NCBI GenBank assembly: GCA_964035775.1
Contig: OZ038313.1
Coordinates: 1,178,001 to 1,242,000, forward strand
Source: Osedax frankpressi
Taxonomy: Eukaryota > Annelida > Polychaeta > Sabellida > Siboglinidae
Direction: 5' to 3'
DNA: 64,000 nt
Part shown: positions 11,481-25,400 of the stretch, piece after piece
Numbering within the stretch: the first letter of the stretch is position 1
Layout: each line of letters begins with the position of its first letter
Notes under the pieces: generated by a model
What the model saw: the letters and a program-made list of their open reading frames with translations, nothing else
The model's database searches: none
What the model was told of the DNA's origin: nothing
Program-made: the position numbers and the translations under genes

Positions 11481-14159
11481 ATGAATACCGAAGCAAAGAA
11501 TATACTTGAAAATTTAAAATCTATGCAGCAAGAAGGAATTCTGACAGATTTCACTATAGAAAATAATAGAGAATCTATCAAGGTTTTACTCTATCACATT
11601 ACTCATATCTAGGTAGTCTGGATATTTTATTCTATTTTTAACTATAAACTTTAGCCCAGTAAATTTAATAACACTGCCAGCAAAATAATATAATATAATA
11701 GATGTTTTCTAATGTCCTGTTCAATTTGTATGAGTTCTTGGGTGTTTGTAAACATAGAAATACTATAACTATATATATATATATATTTAATTCTTTGTAT
11801 GATATAAACTATAGAGAATATGACACATGTATAATATTTATATAGTTTAGTATTCATTCCATGGTAATAATGCAATAAAGTAATTTCTATATACATTTAC
11901 ATTACCTAAACAATGAAAACCAGAGTTTTAAATAGAATACATTCCTAAGATCAAAGTTTAGTTACTCAGTAATTTAAATGTGATATGAAATGAAGATAAT
12001 ATCAACACTGTATCATATCATATATATTTAGACAACTGGATGAATTCATGTATTATATCACATCTTATAGTATATTATATAACATTACATTATAATAAGT
12101 AATGTAATAATATATTAAATAAACATAGGAATGATTTAAATGTTTAACACTTACACTTTATAAGATTAATACTATCTAGTCCTTTAGGTTACTAGTAAAG
12201 GATTTACATTATGTTTATAATGAGTTAATAATTAATAATTGTTTTTAATAATTATATTTATTGTAAATTATTTATTAACCATATAAGGAACTATTATTTA
12301 TTGATCTAACTTCTATTACATCATATAAATAGGTTCACAGAAATGTGTTGGCTGCTAGCAGTCAATACTTTAAAACTATGTTTCTCACAAAGATGAAGGA
12401 GTCTGCTGAACAAAGAGTAACATTAGATTACAATAAAGACATGTTCCAGCTTGTCTTAGACTACTTCTATTCTGGAGAAATCCACATTAATGAAGATAAC
12501 TTTGCTGGTGTTATGGAAATCTCACATTATTTACAGGTTTAATATTCACTCGTTAAGGAATGCATTGTATTTAATAAAATCTAACAATAACTCATTATCT
12601 TTCTTTAAATTACTTAATTATTAAATTATAACTTTAGAATATATTATTAACATTTTTATTATCTATTTAACTTTTATTAAATTATTAAACATTAATATTT
12701 AAGAATATGACAATTAACACTTTATTTAATACTAAAGATAAAAGCAGTAGTGTAATATTTAATAAATATCAAGTTAACTAATTAATGATCTATTCTGATA
12801 TAAATTGATATTTGCATACAACTAACACTACAATTAATGTGAATGCAGGTAGATGCTATTGTAAAGAGATGCAATGAATTCATTTGCGAATATCTACCAA
12901 CGAACCCCTCGTCTCCTTTGCTGGAGTATATTTACACTTATGAGATGGGGATATCTCCAGAAGAGATTCTTCTGAAAGTAAAGTCTCAGCTAGAGTCTGT
13001 GTACACAGAAACTCTAGAGAAGTATGTGTTTCTGCGGACTACATTTACACAATTATTAACTATAATAAGTAATAGAGAATTAAATGCTAGGGATGAGTAC
13101 GCTATAGTAAAGTGTGTAGTAATGTGGGTACTATATGATGTAGAAGATAGACTAACGCATGCCAACTCATTGTTAGAACTTATAGATTGTGGTCAGTGTA
13201 GTAAAAGTATGATGTTAGAAAATAAATCTATTAATACAAGTGTTCCATTGTTAGACAAACTCCTACAACAATTACACATAAAAATCTCAATTTTAAATGA
13301 TAAATGTACCAAGGGTTTAATTAGACATTACGGGGTAGAGAGAATCAATGCTATAGAAGTGCCTAGAGAAGTGCCTGGAGCCATTAAGTCTAGTTCTAAG
13401 TCTCTATGCCATGTGTCAGAAGATGGCATATGCAACTCTGCCACTAAAGAGAGACTAGTGCAATATAACTTTGGTAAAGTTGATAATGTAATCTATACAA
13501 CTAAACAATTGTTATTCATCTTCTCATTTAATGGAGGTAAAATGTATAAATATAACAATGCCACTAAAGAAGTAGTTGTGTGTAGTTACCCAACAAAATA
13601 TTGCTTTGACAGTTCATCAACTGTTAATGAAACATCAGATGGTAGATTAATTGTTATTGGAGGCTTGAGGAGTAATGGGAGCTGTAGTAATGAATTGAGA
13701 TATTATGACATAGCTAATGACTCATGGTATAAAGGTCAAAGTTTAACTTATGGTGTAGGTTGGCATACAACTGTAGTAGATGGAGATGACATTTATGTTA
13801 TTGGTGGTAATGTTAATAAAGTAATACGTTATAGGAATGGCACATGGCAGACTTTATCTCCTTTATTAAACAATAGATATTGGCATATAGCTATGTTAGA
13901 TGGTAACTGTATTTATGTATATGGAGGTGATAATAGAACTGACTGTGAATGTTATGACATCTCTACTGACCAGTGGTCAGTTGTTGATAATGCTGTATAC
14001 AAAAGTATTAACTATAATAATTCTATTATTGATGTAAACAAACGTTTATTGTACACATGTGAAGATGTTAATGTATATTCTATTTCTTTAGACAATAACA
14101 TTAAATCTTTAGTATATGAAAATGTATCTTGTCGTAGTTTAGTCCTAATGCATGTGTGA
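11481..14159 (+). CDS. BTB-BACK-kelch protein (KLHL-type), copy 1
   Basis: Such proteins act as substrate adaptors of CUL3 ubiquitin ligases: BTB binds CUL3 and dimerises, and the kelch propeller binds the target. Exons are 11481-11582, 12333-12536 and 12849-14159, joined in frame at GT-AG introns (AAG/GTTTTA, CAG/GTTTAA), giving 538 residues. BTB spans about residues 20-100 (LTDFTI, VHRNVLAASSQYFKTMF, YFYSGEI). BACK follows at about 103-220 and ends near LLELIDCG. Kelch repeats run from about 310 to 530, with GG pairs near 331, 373, 421 and 461. The ATG was chosen because it starts the open frame leading into BTB. It lies one base after an acceptor-like TATTTTTAG, so a 5' noncoding exon probably exists upstream. 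The gene is intact. It differs from copies 2 and 3 chiefly in the kelch part. Confidence 0.93.
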
Positions 14160-14184
14160 GTTATTATTATTATCTAATTGTGTC

Positions 14185-14190
14185 AATAAA
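14185..14190 (+). promoter_or_regulatory. Polyadenylation signal of kelch gene 1
   Basis: AATAAA lies 26 bases after the TGA and is followed by a T-rich stretch. It is conserved at the same spacing after the other two kelch genes. Confidence 0.65.
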
Positions 14191-15313
14191 TAATAAACTT
14201 TACTTCAATTGTTCTTTCTTACACTTTATATAAAATTCCTTTAGCATTGTTTTGTAATGCAATAATTTAATAAAATTCTCATCTACATAATTTAATTAAT
14301 TAAATAAAGTTTTTATTTTAAAAAAAGAGTTGTTATGTAAGTTTCAAATTAATTTAAATATAAATATTATTGTATAAATTCTAAATTGCCCAATTAAATA
14401 ATATTATTTATCTATTTTTATGTTATATTCCTTAATTTTGTTTTAAAAAAAAGATAAATAAATAGTCTGAATTTTATTAATTATTCTGATAATTAATTTA
14501 CTACACATAATTTGAAATATACATACTATTAAATGTAATAATCTGACCAATCACAGTAAAGAAACATATCCCTAGATTAAAAGTAAATAAATAAAAGTTA
14601 TTTCATTCATAAATGTATTGCATTATTAGATGTGATATGAATTTTATATTACATAAGAAAGTCTCAATATAACATTGGATGTTTAATTACTATTGTTACA
14701 TATTATGAGTTAAACTTATATTTATTGATACATATTGATACCATACATATTGATATAGAATATATATTTTAATAGTATACTTATCTCTTGTATTAATATA
14801 TTTAGTTATACAGTAATATATATACAAATAATATCTATTCTAATAAATGATATTATTAAGAGTATGCATCTAAATACACTGCAGTGTATTTTGATATAAC
14901 TAAGATTAACTAATATCTCTGAATATTCATCTCTACAGTTATAAATTATAGTTAAGTATATCTGGAAGTTATATTAAATAGATACTTGTAATTGTCACTT
15001 CATCATATGAAGGAGTTTATAAAGAGATGATTGTATATGTTAGTTATTACATATATATTTCAGTTAAATATTGGATACATTTAAATTAAATACAATATTT
15101 CATAATTAATATCTGAACTTTTATATTTAGTTGTATTTCTAACTCTGAACATATTATGTTTACCATCCAAGTTCTTTACGACAAATGATATTTAAATATA
15201 TTACTTTTATTTTTTATAAATATCAATACAAAAAAGTAGATTATATTTATTAATTAGTGAAGTAATTATAAATATATTTAGTTCAATTATTAGTAAATAG
15301 AATTAACTATTAG
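14191..15313. other. AT-rich spacer between kelch gene 1 and unit 2
   Basis: No gene is seen. From about 15060 the sequence departs from units 2 and 3, which carry an extra block of roughly 1 kb here. It rejoins them near CCAGTTCTTTACGAC and then skips about 250 bp. The last 130 bases match 30870-31000. Confidence 0.6.
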
Positions 15314-15442
15314 CTTAAAAGTGCTGTTGAACCAGCTCAGGATCCAAATGATAAAGTTGGGCATTTTGCTCGTCGGAACTTTGTAATCCTGGCTAGAGAA
15401 CTACTCTACCAGACACAGATGGACCATGAATTAGTTTATTAA
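15314..15442 (+). CDS. Terminal exon of an unidentified protein, copy 2
   Basis: This 42-codon exon is identical in protein to the one at 297. The duplication junction lies at its first base: the upstream sequence is now the tail of unit 1, and an AG remains directly before the exon. With its natural upstream exons gone, this copy is unlikely to make its original product. Confidence 0.4.
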   Translation, partial: LKSAVEPAQDPNDKVGHFARRNFVILARELLYQTQMDHELVY

Positions 15443-15829
15443 TATATATACAATAAGGTTATCAATAGTTTTAACATGCTAATTTAATATATCGTATGTT
15501 CCCTTCAATAGAATGTTATTCAAATGATTAATAACGGGATAATATGAATATGAATTAAATATTATTGTTATTTTCTAAATTATGGGGAACCTCAAGAATA
15601 TGATGCCTACATGATAATAACAATACAATTAATTACGGATGAACAATGAGTTGGTGAGTTCTATATTTTAATTCATTTTTCAATTAATAATAATAACTAG
15701 TAGCAAGGTATTCAATTTGCAGTAAATGTATCATTATATAACAATAATTCAGCAGTGATAACAATGACTGTTTAAATATGTATTAGGGATAAGACAATAA
15801 GAGTAAATAGATTGATGTTTAATTGACAG

Positions 15830-15869
<40 letters not shown>

Positions 15870-17220
15870 CACTAAGTAGGTTTACTATATAGTAAATTTA
15901 TTACATATAGTGGATTATGTATTCATAGGGAACCAGTTATGTAACAGTATACTTATCCCAGTATAATATAACACCAAATATGAAATAATAGATATTGATA
16001 TTTTGGTATTATTATAAAAGTACAATATTCTATTTATTTGGTTTCAAAATGTATAATTATTAAAAAATAATAGTTTAATCTTACACATAATATGTTTTAA
16101 TTATAATTATTATAAAAAATATTAATATCACAATTAATAACTTTTGCCAGATCTTGCATCCAGGTGCTTCGGGTGAATAGAATATGCCGATGACCTACAG
16201 CTTCTGGCAAGGTCATGACCTTTACATGAGCCACTGTCACATCTCGTACATCTACTATCGGTAAGTAGATTTAGGGAACCTATCAATTAAATAAGTAATT
16301 TAGGTAATTTGTTTAAAGTACTAGATTTGTCTAAAATATCTTATTTTATTATAAAACATATCATGTACAATTTTCTCCGTTCGTCAGATTAGAGATATTT
16401 ACAATTAAACAAAATTACATGAAATTATACTTTCTATAAAATATACTTTCATAAACTCATATATAGCTGAATTTAAGATATATACCAGACAAACTGACCA
16501 TTGGAATTGCGCGGTTTACCAGGCGTTTCATTACATCTAATGAACCGTTGATTGTTCCACAGAGAATCTGACCGAACATCGATGACGGATTCGTAGTACA
16601 AAGTTTAAAGGTCGGATGTGTCTCCTTTGTCATGAAGTCCCGAGCAACCTTCTCCGACAACACTTTACTCTGTATTGATGTTTTTGGCAGTTTGGTAATT
16701 ACTTTAAAGTAGACCAGATTTTATGAATTATAACATTTTTTAACAATTCCTTTATATTTAAAAAATTAAATAAATGTCACGTATAATATATATATATATA
16801 TAAACTTAAATATAGTACAATATAGTAATATGGTAATATAGAAGTGTATATATGGGAATTGGTATTATCAATTGGTATAATCAATTATCGCAACAAACAA
16901 TAGTTCAATAAATGGTCAATCGTAGTTGTAATTATTATACAACATATTTAAATATAAATGCATTCATATATTCTTTAAAATGACATATTTATTTGTATAC
17001 CAAAAAAATGCAACATATTAATTCTACTCCAATGTTTTCAATTGTTCATACCACCGATTTCCAATATAATACAATAGTATAATATAATACCAGCAAACAT
17101 TACCGGTAATTTAATTTTTTGAATTGCATCATTTCTTTTATATTATTTTTATTTCTGTGGTGACATCAACTAATTTTATAAAACTATTGTCACCCTGGAA
17201 TACCGGGATATGTTATATAG

Positions 17221-17265
<45 letters not shown>

Positions 17266-17753
17266 AACTAACTCTGAAATAGAATATTCTACAAAATGCA
17301 CAATTGATAAGAGGCGAGTAGGAAGGGCAATTCGTGATTAGTCGTGAATGCCATCTAGTTGCGAATGCACCAACGCGATTCCCAACATTACCAGGCACGC
17401 GGAGTTATGTAATAGTTTTTTTATAATCGTGTTACGCGTTACCACAATTATAGGGTAATATAAACTAAATACAATTCTATAAGCATGTGTATTGTGTGCC
17501 CTGACAAAACTACCGTACTAAGATAATATATTTAAATATTGTATTATATTGTTTTGATGTAATCACCTTATAATATTTATCCGAATCCGATTATATAACC
17601 AATATAATTTCCGAAAAACCAGATGATATAACTATTATGCAATTTTAATAATTAATTTAAAATTAAAGTAAACAAATATTTATAGTAACTATAAATAATG
17701 TACTAACAATTACAAAGTGTATTTTGATACCTGGTGATGATACCTGGTGTCAG

Positions 17754-18187
17754 TTAACCCTAGGTAATAACCCAGGGCACTAACCCTGGATATTAACCTG
17801 GATATTAACCCTGTACACTAACCTGGACATTAACCTGGACATTAACCTCGAACACTAATCTTTGACATTAACCCTGGGCACTAACCTTGGATACTAACCC
17901 TGGACATTAACCAATAACATTAACCCAGGACAATAACCCTGGGCACTAACTATGGGCACTAACCTTGGGCACTAACCCAGGACATTAACCCTGAGCACTA
18001 ACTCTGGGCACTAACTCTGGGCACTAACCCAGGACATTAACCCTGGACATTAACCCTGAGCATTAACTCTGGGCACTAACCCTGGACATTAACCCAGGAC
18101 AATAACCCTGGTCACTAACTATGGGCACTAACCTTGGGCACTAACCCAGGACATTAACCCTGGATATTAACCCTGAGCACTAACCCT
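17754..18187. repeat. 13-bp minisatellite, copy 2 (contracted)
   Basis: Same repeat family and flanks as at 2761, but only about 0.43 kb long. The first and last units match copies 1 and 3, so internal units were lost or never gained. Confidence 0.95.
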
Positions 18188-18759
18188 GTGCAAGCTGTAG
18201 CATGTATTCAATACATTTATAGTTCCTTCCTCGGCTGGCTTGATAACGACTTTAGGATGTTTGGGATTATTCTTGGGAAGGACTGAAAACAAGTTGGGGC
18301 AGAATGATTTGACATTAAACTAATTCAGTGTTTATTGAATACAACGAGATTATTAAATATTATAGATTATACTCATAAGTATGTATATATAAATATATTT
18401 GAATAGTAATTTAGTTTATCATTTAATCTATATACATATTTAATTATTTATTTTGATCTATAAATTATATTTATGTTATTATCTCTTATTATAGTATATT
18501 TTATCTTATACCTTATCTATTAATATTAATTATATTAGTTTATTTAAGTTATTGGAATAATGCTTGTTATTTAATAAAATTAATTGTCTGTGACAAGATT
18601 GGATGTTATGTTTACATTATTTATCTGCTTATCCAATATATCATTAAGCAGTATAATAACAATAATAATAAACTACCTACATATAGTTTAGTATGTTAAA
18701 CTATATAAAATATGAGAAACTTAAATTGTATTAGCTAAAATATAACGATATATATTTTA

Positions 18760-18938
18760 ACACTATATATAACACTATATATAACACTATATATAACACT
18801 ATATATGACACTATATATAATACTATGTATCACTATATATAACACTATATATAATATTATATATAACACTATATATAACACTATATATAACACTATATAT
18901 GACACTATATATAACACTGTATATAACATTATATAATA
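18760..18938. repeat. 12-bp tandem repeat CACTATATATAA, copy 2
   Basis: About 14 to 15 units with variants GACACTATATAT and CACTATGTAT. It is slightly longer than copy 1. Confidence 0.9.
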
Positions 18939-19469
18939 TACATTACGCAATGTTTTGACCTCCGACCTCGCCGTGTGTAAAACATAGTCCCAGTCCGCTA
19001 CAGTTTCATTCCAGCAGAGCTTCTCATTGCAATCCGCCTCTACCAGCTCCAGCGTATGCTCGGGGTTTTACTTCAGGAGTTCTCGGATAGGTTTCACCTA
19101 TTGTTGAAAGTGTTTAAGTAAGGTACTAATGCTATATCGTCTGCAAGTAACTAATTGTATCCTTCGCGCCATTATTGATTTCGTAGTGAAGAACAACTTA
19201 TTTGTAAAATTGTAATTACAATTTGTGAATTATTTTTAAATTATTCCGATGAAATATAATCATAATAAATATATAAATGTTCAACCCTCGAGAAGTTTTA
19301 TTGATAGCTGTTGAACTATAGTTGAAAAATGCTACGATAGGATAAATATATAATATAAGATATCCTATATGATATCATATAATATCATGTAGGATATCGT
19401 ACACGATATCTAATTTAATATATCTTGAACCTGAAGCTCCAGTAACAAGAACACATTCATTTGGCATCT

Positions 19470-22400
19470 CTGTAATAGATAATATTATGTAATTATTATT
19501 GTAAATAACTATGTTATATGTAAATAGTATAGTTGACATCTATTATTATATATTATATTAATAAAATATATAAATACTTATATTTATATACGATATATGA
19601 TTTAACCAAACATATTATGTATATTAAATAACTAACCATAATTTAAGTATATTAATTATTAAATATATATATATATATATATATAATAAAACTAAATATT
19701 ATATATTTTTAATAATACATATAGTAATAGTAATGGTAATATTAATTGTAATAGTAATTGTAATAGTAATAGTAATAATAATAAATAATAATAATTGTGA
19801 AAAAGATTTTGATAGTTAGTTAGATATTATCAATTACAGTTTATATTTTATAAAGTAAAGTCAATGTAAATTTGAGTATCGTCAACATAAATATGCTAGT
19901 TTTTATATATTGATGAATGTAGTATTTATGTGAGATGTAATGTAAATTTTCCGACAGTAAACTTGACTATTCTTATCGCAAATGTTGCCAATTCATTTAA
20001 AAAACTCCTTATTTTTAAAATTACAACTATTTTCCAAATTACCAAATAATTAGTAAATTAATAAATGATTTATTGAAATATTCTAAGTTAAAAGTTCATA
20101 GGCTCAGTCATATATATCATGTTCTAGTTTATTTATATAACTATATAGTATTATTTGTTGTTTAAGTGCTTCAAAATGTATTTTGGTATCAAATTAATAC
20201 TAGTGATCTGAACATACCAAATATATTAATATAGGTAATGTAATACGTATTGGCATTGATTATAAGATCTAAGATATTCGGTGGTTCTTTTTGTAAGTTT
20301 AAATTAAGTTACGGTTGTAAATCTGATGCTTTTTAAATGTTAGGCATTTTAGAGCAAATACTTCGAAATACAATTTAGTTTTTACATGTTTTTGTTTGTG
20401 ATTTCGCAAAGCATTTAAATAAAAAATTGTTATTTAAATTAAATAGAAAAAATATCTTGAATATCGAAAATTCACTAACAATTTTATTTCATTATTTATA
20501 AACAGATTTAATTTGAATTCTGAATTATAGAAGACTGGCATTTAATTTATTTTAAAGTTAAACCCAAACCCGAACCGAATCTAAACTCAACATATAAATA
20601 GAATAATTACTATAATAACTACTATAATAACTATAATAATAATAACAATCATAACTACAATATCTTTTACAATAACTACTATAACAACTACAAGACTTTC
20701 TACTACAATATTTTCTACAATAGATATTACAAGATGAACTAACCTGAGATTAAAGAGATAAAAGTCAATAATACAGAGAAAACAATGTAGGCCGGTGTAG
20801 AATAAAAACAACCTTTAACAACGAAATAATAGGTTCATTTTTTATATTGTTTATAAATAATAATAATTAAACATATTTGTCAAAGCATAAAATAAATATA
20901 ATATAATGTGGTTTTATTTTAAAAGTAAAGCAATATGTATACGAAGGTAACAGTATTATTAACCCCACTCTTCATTTACCATTATTAATAATTATTAATA
21001 ATACTATTTGTATATTTGTATTAATGTATATATGTCATTGAAAATGATGTCATAATTCAAAAATAACGCTAAATAATTTACAAACATCAAAAATGCTGTC
21101 TATATGTGGTGTAAAATATATAATAGTTAAAGTAATATTATATTAATAATAATAAATTAATTTCATTTTAATTGAATAATGAAATTATCTATATTAATTA
21201 GTGTTCAAAATGTCTAGGTTATTTACAAGTTATATTCATCATATAAACTAGGTTTTGTCAATTTTATTTATATGTGTTATATATATATATATATGTATAT
21301 ATAATAAGACCTATTTTAGATGTAGTCGTAGGTGAGTAATTGAAGTGATGTAATCAGTCGGTTTTAATTGAAACATAGTTATCTACTATAGATCGTTTAG
21401 TTCCAATTAATGTTTAGTAACGGTAGTTAATTTGGTAAATTATAAAAGATTATGCTAGAAGATTATCAGTAGGTGTTTCTATAAATAATCTTATTTTATG
21501 TATATTGTATTAGCGTAATGATATTGGTTTTCAAGAAAATTATGTGGATAATCGAGTCAATGGACGAGTTAAGTATAACTCCGAGATATAATTTGGTATT
21601 TGTATAATAATAATAAATATTTCTTTTTATAATATATATTAAATAGTATATATTAATATTAGTAATAATATTATTATTATTACTAAAATAGAATAATAAT
21701 ATTAATATATAATATAGTAAAACCCAAATTAAAGAGAAAACTTGTGTCTTTTTAATTATTTATATATAATGAATACCTGGTTGCATTACTGACCGAATAC
21801 TTTCTATGTCATAACGTCCCAACCAATAATTCAAAATACTTACCCATATATGTAACCATCATGTTAACAGTATTATTAGATTTATTTAACACTAAAACTA
21901 TATTATTGATATATAAAAAATAAATTAATGTATTCAATTATATATCGTTTATAAATATTAATTAGTGAATATTAGTCATCAAACATAGACTATGTATGAA
22001 AAAATACTTACACATCTATATTATTATTTCATCATTCCAAAATACTTGCGAAAATTAATTATAACAATAATGTTATCTTTGATAATAGAAAATTTTGAAA
22101 CCGGCGATCTTAGGTTCAAACATATAATATTTGTATCTACAAATGTAATATTGTGTTTAATATTGTTATTAATAAATATTAAAAAAATCCTTATTTTCCT
22201 GTTTTCAATAACATATTTATTTCCTCATCGTCTACAAATTTATTACAATTATTAAATTCTAAAACTCTATTCTCTAATCTTCAAGGTAAGATATTTAGTA
22301 ATATAGTATACTAAAATGATATTAAAATAAATTACGACTTGTAATCCGATTTATTAACTATAACTGAATTAAAATACTATGTGAAACTGGTTTATTTATA

Positions 22401-25400
22401 TATAACAATTTATTCTTATATATAGATTCGAATACTACGAAATGATTTTTACCATATACATAGATCACACGTAGATCATACCAACAAGTAGTTAATATTG
22501 GTTTTAGTTAATTTAAGATGTCCACTGGCTTCTAAATAGAAAACTCCAAAATTTGTGTTTTAACTATTTTCAAATTTGATGTATTAGCAACTTGGTTATA
22601 ACTTATTTTAAATATTCCTAATCCTAACCTATTAATGATATAAATATAAAAGTATACATCATATTAAAAAGAGCTTGAAAAGCATAAGGTATAAAGCATA
22701 AAGTATTTTTAATATTTAAATATGAATATATAAACGTAAATTTATTAATGTTTTTCCAAATGATCAGAATTTAACTTCGGCCATTTTTAATTGATTAAAA
22801 TAAATAATATTAAAATTGAAATATTTGAAGATGTTTATTCTTTGTAAACTTGATTATTTTTAATATGTATTACAGTATATATCTATTACATATAAATAAA
22901 TACACATATAGATTATTTTAAAATTATAATTGCTAATATAGAATTGAATAATATTTATATGAAATAACTAATATATTGTTTTATAATGAACACAACATTT
23001 TCTATTTAAAAAATATTTATCAATATATAAATATATTACGAATAAATATCAATACTATATTTAATATGTATTAATACCTATTGAATGAGTGTATATTTAT
23101 TATAATTAATTGATTTTTTAAATTAATTTATTCTTATATTTTTTCTTATTTGCATTCTAATATTTCCATATTTATTAATAATTTATCTAATAAATAAATA
23201 ACAATACATTTGTTGTTCTTCATCATTTATATATCCAAACATAAAAAGTGATTGATATATCTATAATACCATAATAATAATATAACAATATTTAAATATT
23301 GGTAATTGTTGTCAAATTCTTTTTTGTGCCAATTCTACTCTGAAAACCTTGTTCCATAATAGTTGATATATATTATTCCTCTTTAAGATCTTATCAGATC
23401 TTATCTTTCCTTCCTGTGGATGTAAGCATTATTAAAATAATCACAAAAAATCACTGCTTTTTTTGACTATAATTCATATAATAAAACCAGAATTAAATCC
23501 TGTTTAGAAATCATTCAATATCATCTCTGGTCATTTTTTCAAATCCTAATAATAATATAAATTTAGATTCACTCCTATATCATGTCTGGATATAGTTGAT
23601 CATTTTACAGATGGGGATTATATTGTAATATTAAATTCCATTTTACATAAAATTTATATTTTTGCATTTCACATATAATCATTATATAATAGTTTACAAA
23701 TTTTATGAAATAAATATTAGTTTTAAATAATATCTGAGATTATTTAATAAATAACTCGAGTTCATTTAAATGATCACCAGTAAATATTTGACTGTTGGTT
23801 ATTATAAAATAGAAGAAATTGATTCCCAAAGAAATAAATAGAACAAATTCCTGTTATATAACCTTTTATAAATATATATCAATTATATTATTAAAATTAG
23901 AAAACCAGCATACATTATGCTACAATATAATATTAAACAATTTGCTTTCCTTTATTTTGTTCAATTAACATTTTGTAACTATTTCATTCCAGCTATAAAT
24001 CACACAATAAAAAAGTTTTTATTTTTAATGCAGAGGAATATTATCCAATGATTTAACTTTGAAAGTTAAATGCAAATTCTATCAAGTTTATGTGTCTATA
24101 TATTCTGTTTTATGATAATATCGATATATAATTACTAAATTATAGGTTAATCGGTGATTATATAATATGTATATACATTAGTACATAGATAATTTTTACG
24201 TAAATATACCTCAGATATGGGTAAAATTAAAGATAATTGTACATTGGAGTGGATGGAAAATAGATTTGTTTTGAATTTTCTTTTCATATATTTTTACAAA
24301 TATTTTGTTTCCTCCAATGATTTTAAGTTTAACAGAGACTTGATAGAACATTTTAACATTGAGTAGATAAGAACAAATTTTAACAATTTTTTGCACATAG
24401 AAATAATTGTCTTACATATACCATTTTTAAATATGTCATAAATGGGCTAAATACTGTATAATAATAATTAAAAAAATATTAATTTAACTTTTCTACCGCC
24501 TAGAAGTATATTTCTAGGATTATATTTTTAAAATTAATAAAAAAATATATACCAAATTAATAATATCTATAATGTTTTATTGTATGTATCATATATCTAT
24601 ATCATATTCGGTAACATTTATTTATATTGGTTTAAAACATATATTTCATGCCTCATTATATTATTTATGATAATTTGATTATTTATTCTAATTTTAAACT
24701 AATAATTTTACACCAATTTATTTTAAAAAAATTAATTAATATTACATTTTTATAACAAAATCAGCAGTATCTGCGATCTCTTTTGTATACACTTATAAAT
24801 GCAGTCAACGTATTACTGCTTATAGTAGTTGATATAAATATATTTTAAAATCTATAAATCTCATAGCTTCATTCAGCTCACGAGTCAAAAGTAAAATGAA
24901 GCATTTTAAAATTTAAAAAAACTTCTTTAACACATGAAATTAAATATTAATAATTTAATTTCCATTTGAGTTATTAAAATATTCTTGTTCATTATTAAAT
25001 TATTAAAACATTTAAAAAAAATCCTTTACCAATATTATGTTTTATTATATAATATCTTTATATTATTTTATATAAACATTGGTATTATGACTAACTATCT
25101 ACTCTATTGTACATGTGTAATATCACATTAACTATTAATAGTGTGTATATAATATACATATTAATGTTGCAGTACATTTAACACTATAGGATTATACATC
25201 TGATGTAATGATAGTATTATTGAGTTTATATTTGTATTTTACTTATTTAAGTTATTGTAATATAACAAAATTAAGCAGTGTTAAATATTCATATTTATGT
25301 AAAAATTAATGTTTATATCATGAAAGTATATTTTATTAAATATATAGGTTTTATGATTAAAAATTATATTAGAATCATTTGTTAACTAAATTAAAAAATA

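Larger units (their letters stand above)
1..15313. repeat. Segmental duplication unit 1 (shortened)
   Basis: This unit carries the unidentified terminal exon, the SDR pseudogene and kelch gene copy 1. Position 1 is already inside the unit: it matches 39112 onward almost base for base. It ends at 15313, where sequence equivalent to about 31000 in unit 2 jumps directly to sequence equivalent to 297 of this unit. The SUN-gene segment present after units 2 and 3 is therefore missing. It also lacks the roughly 1-kb less AT-rich block found at 29640-30600 in unit 2. Confidence 0.9.
16142..19469 (-). pseudogene. Extended SDR pseudogene, copy 2
   Basis: It has the same exon set as copy 1: 19431-19469 (VLVTGAS), 19286-19331, 18967-19097 (with the same in-frame TAA), 18185-18282 (PKHPKVVIKPADEG), 16486-16669 (SKVLSEKVARDF, NPSSMFG) and 16142-16254 (VDVRDVTVAHVK). 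The same stop and frame loss appear, so the gene was dead before the units were copied. It is shorter overall because the intron minisatellite is smaller. Confidence 0.8.
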
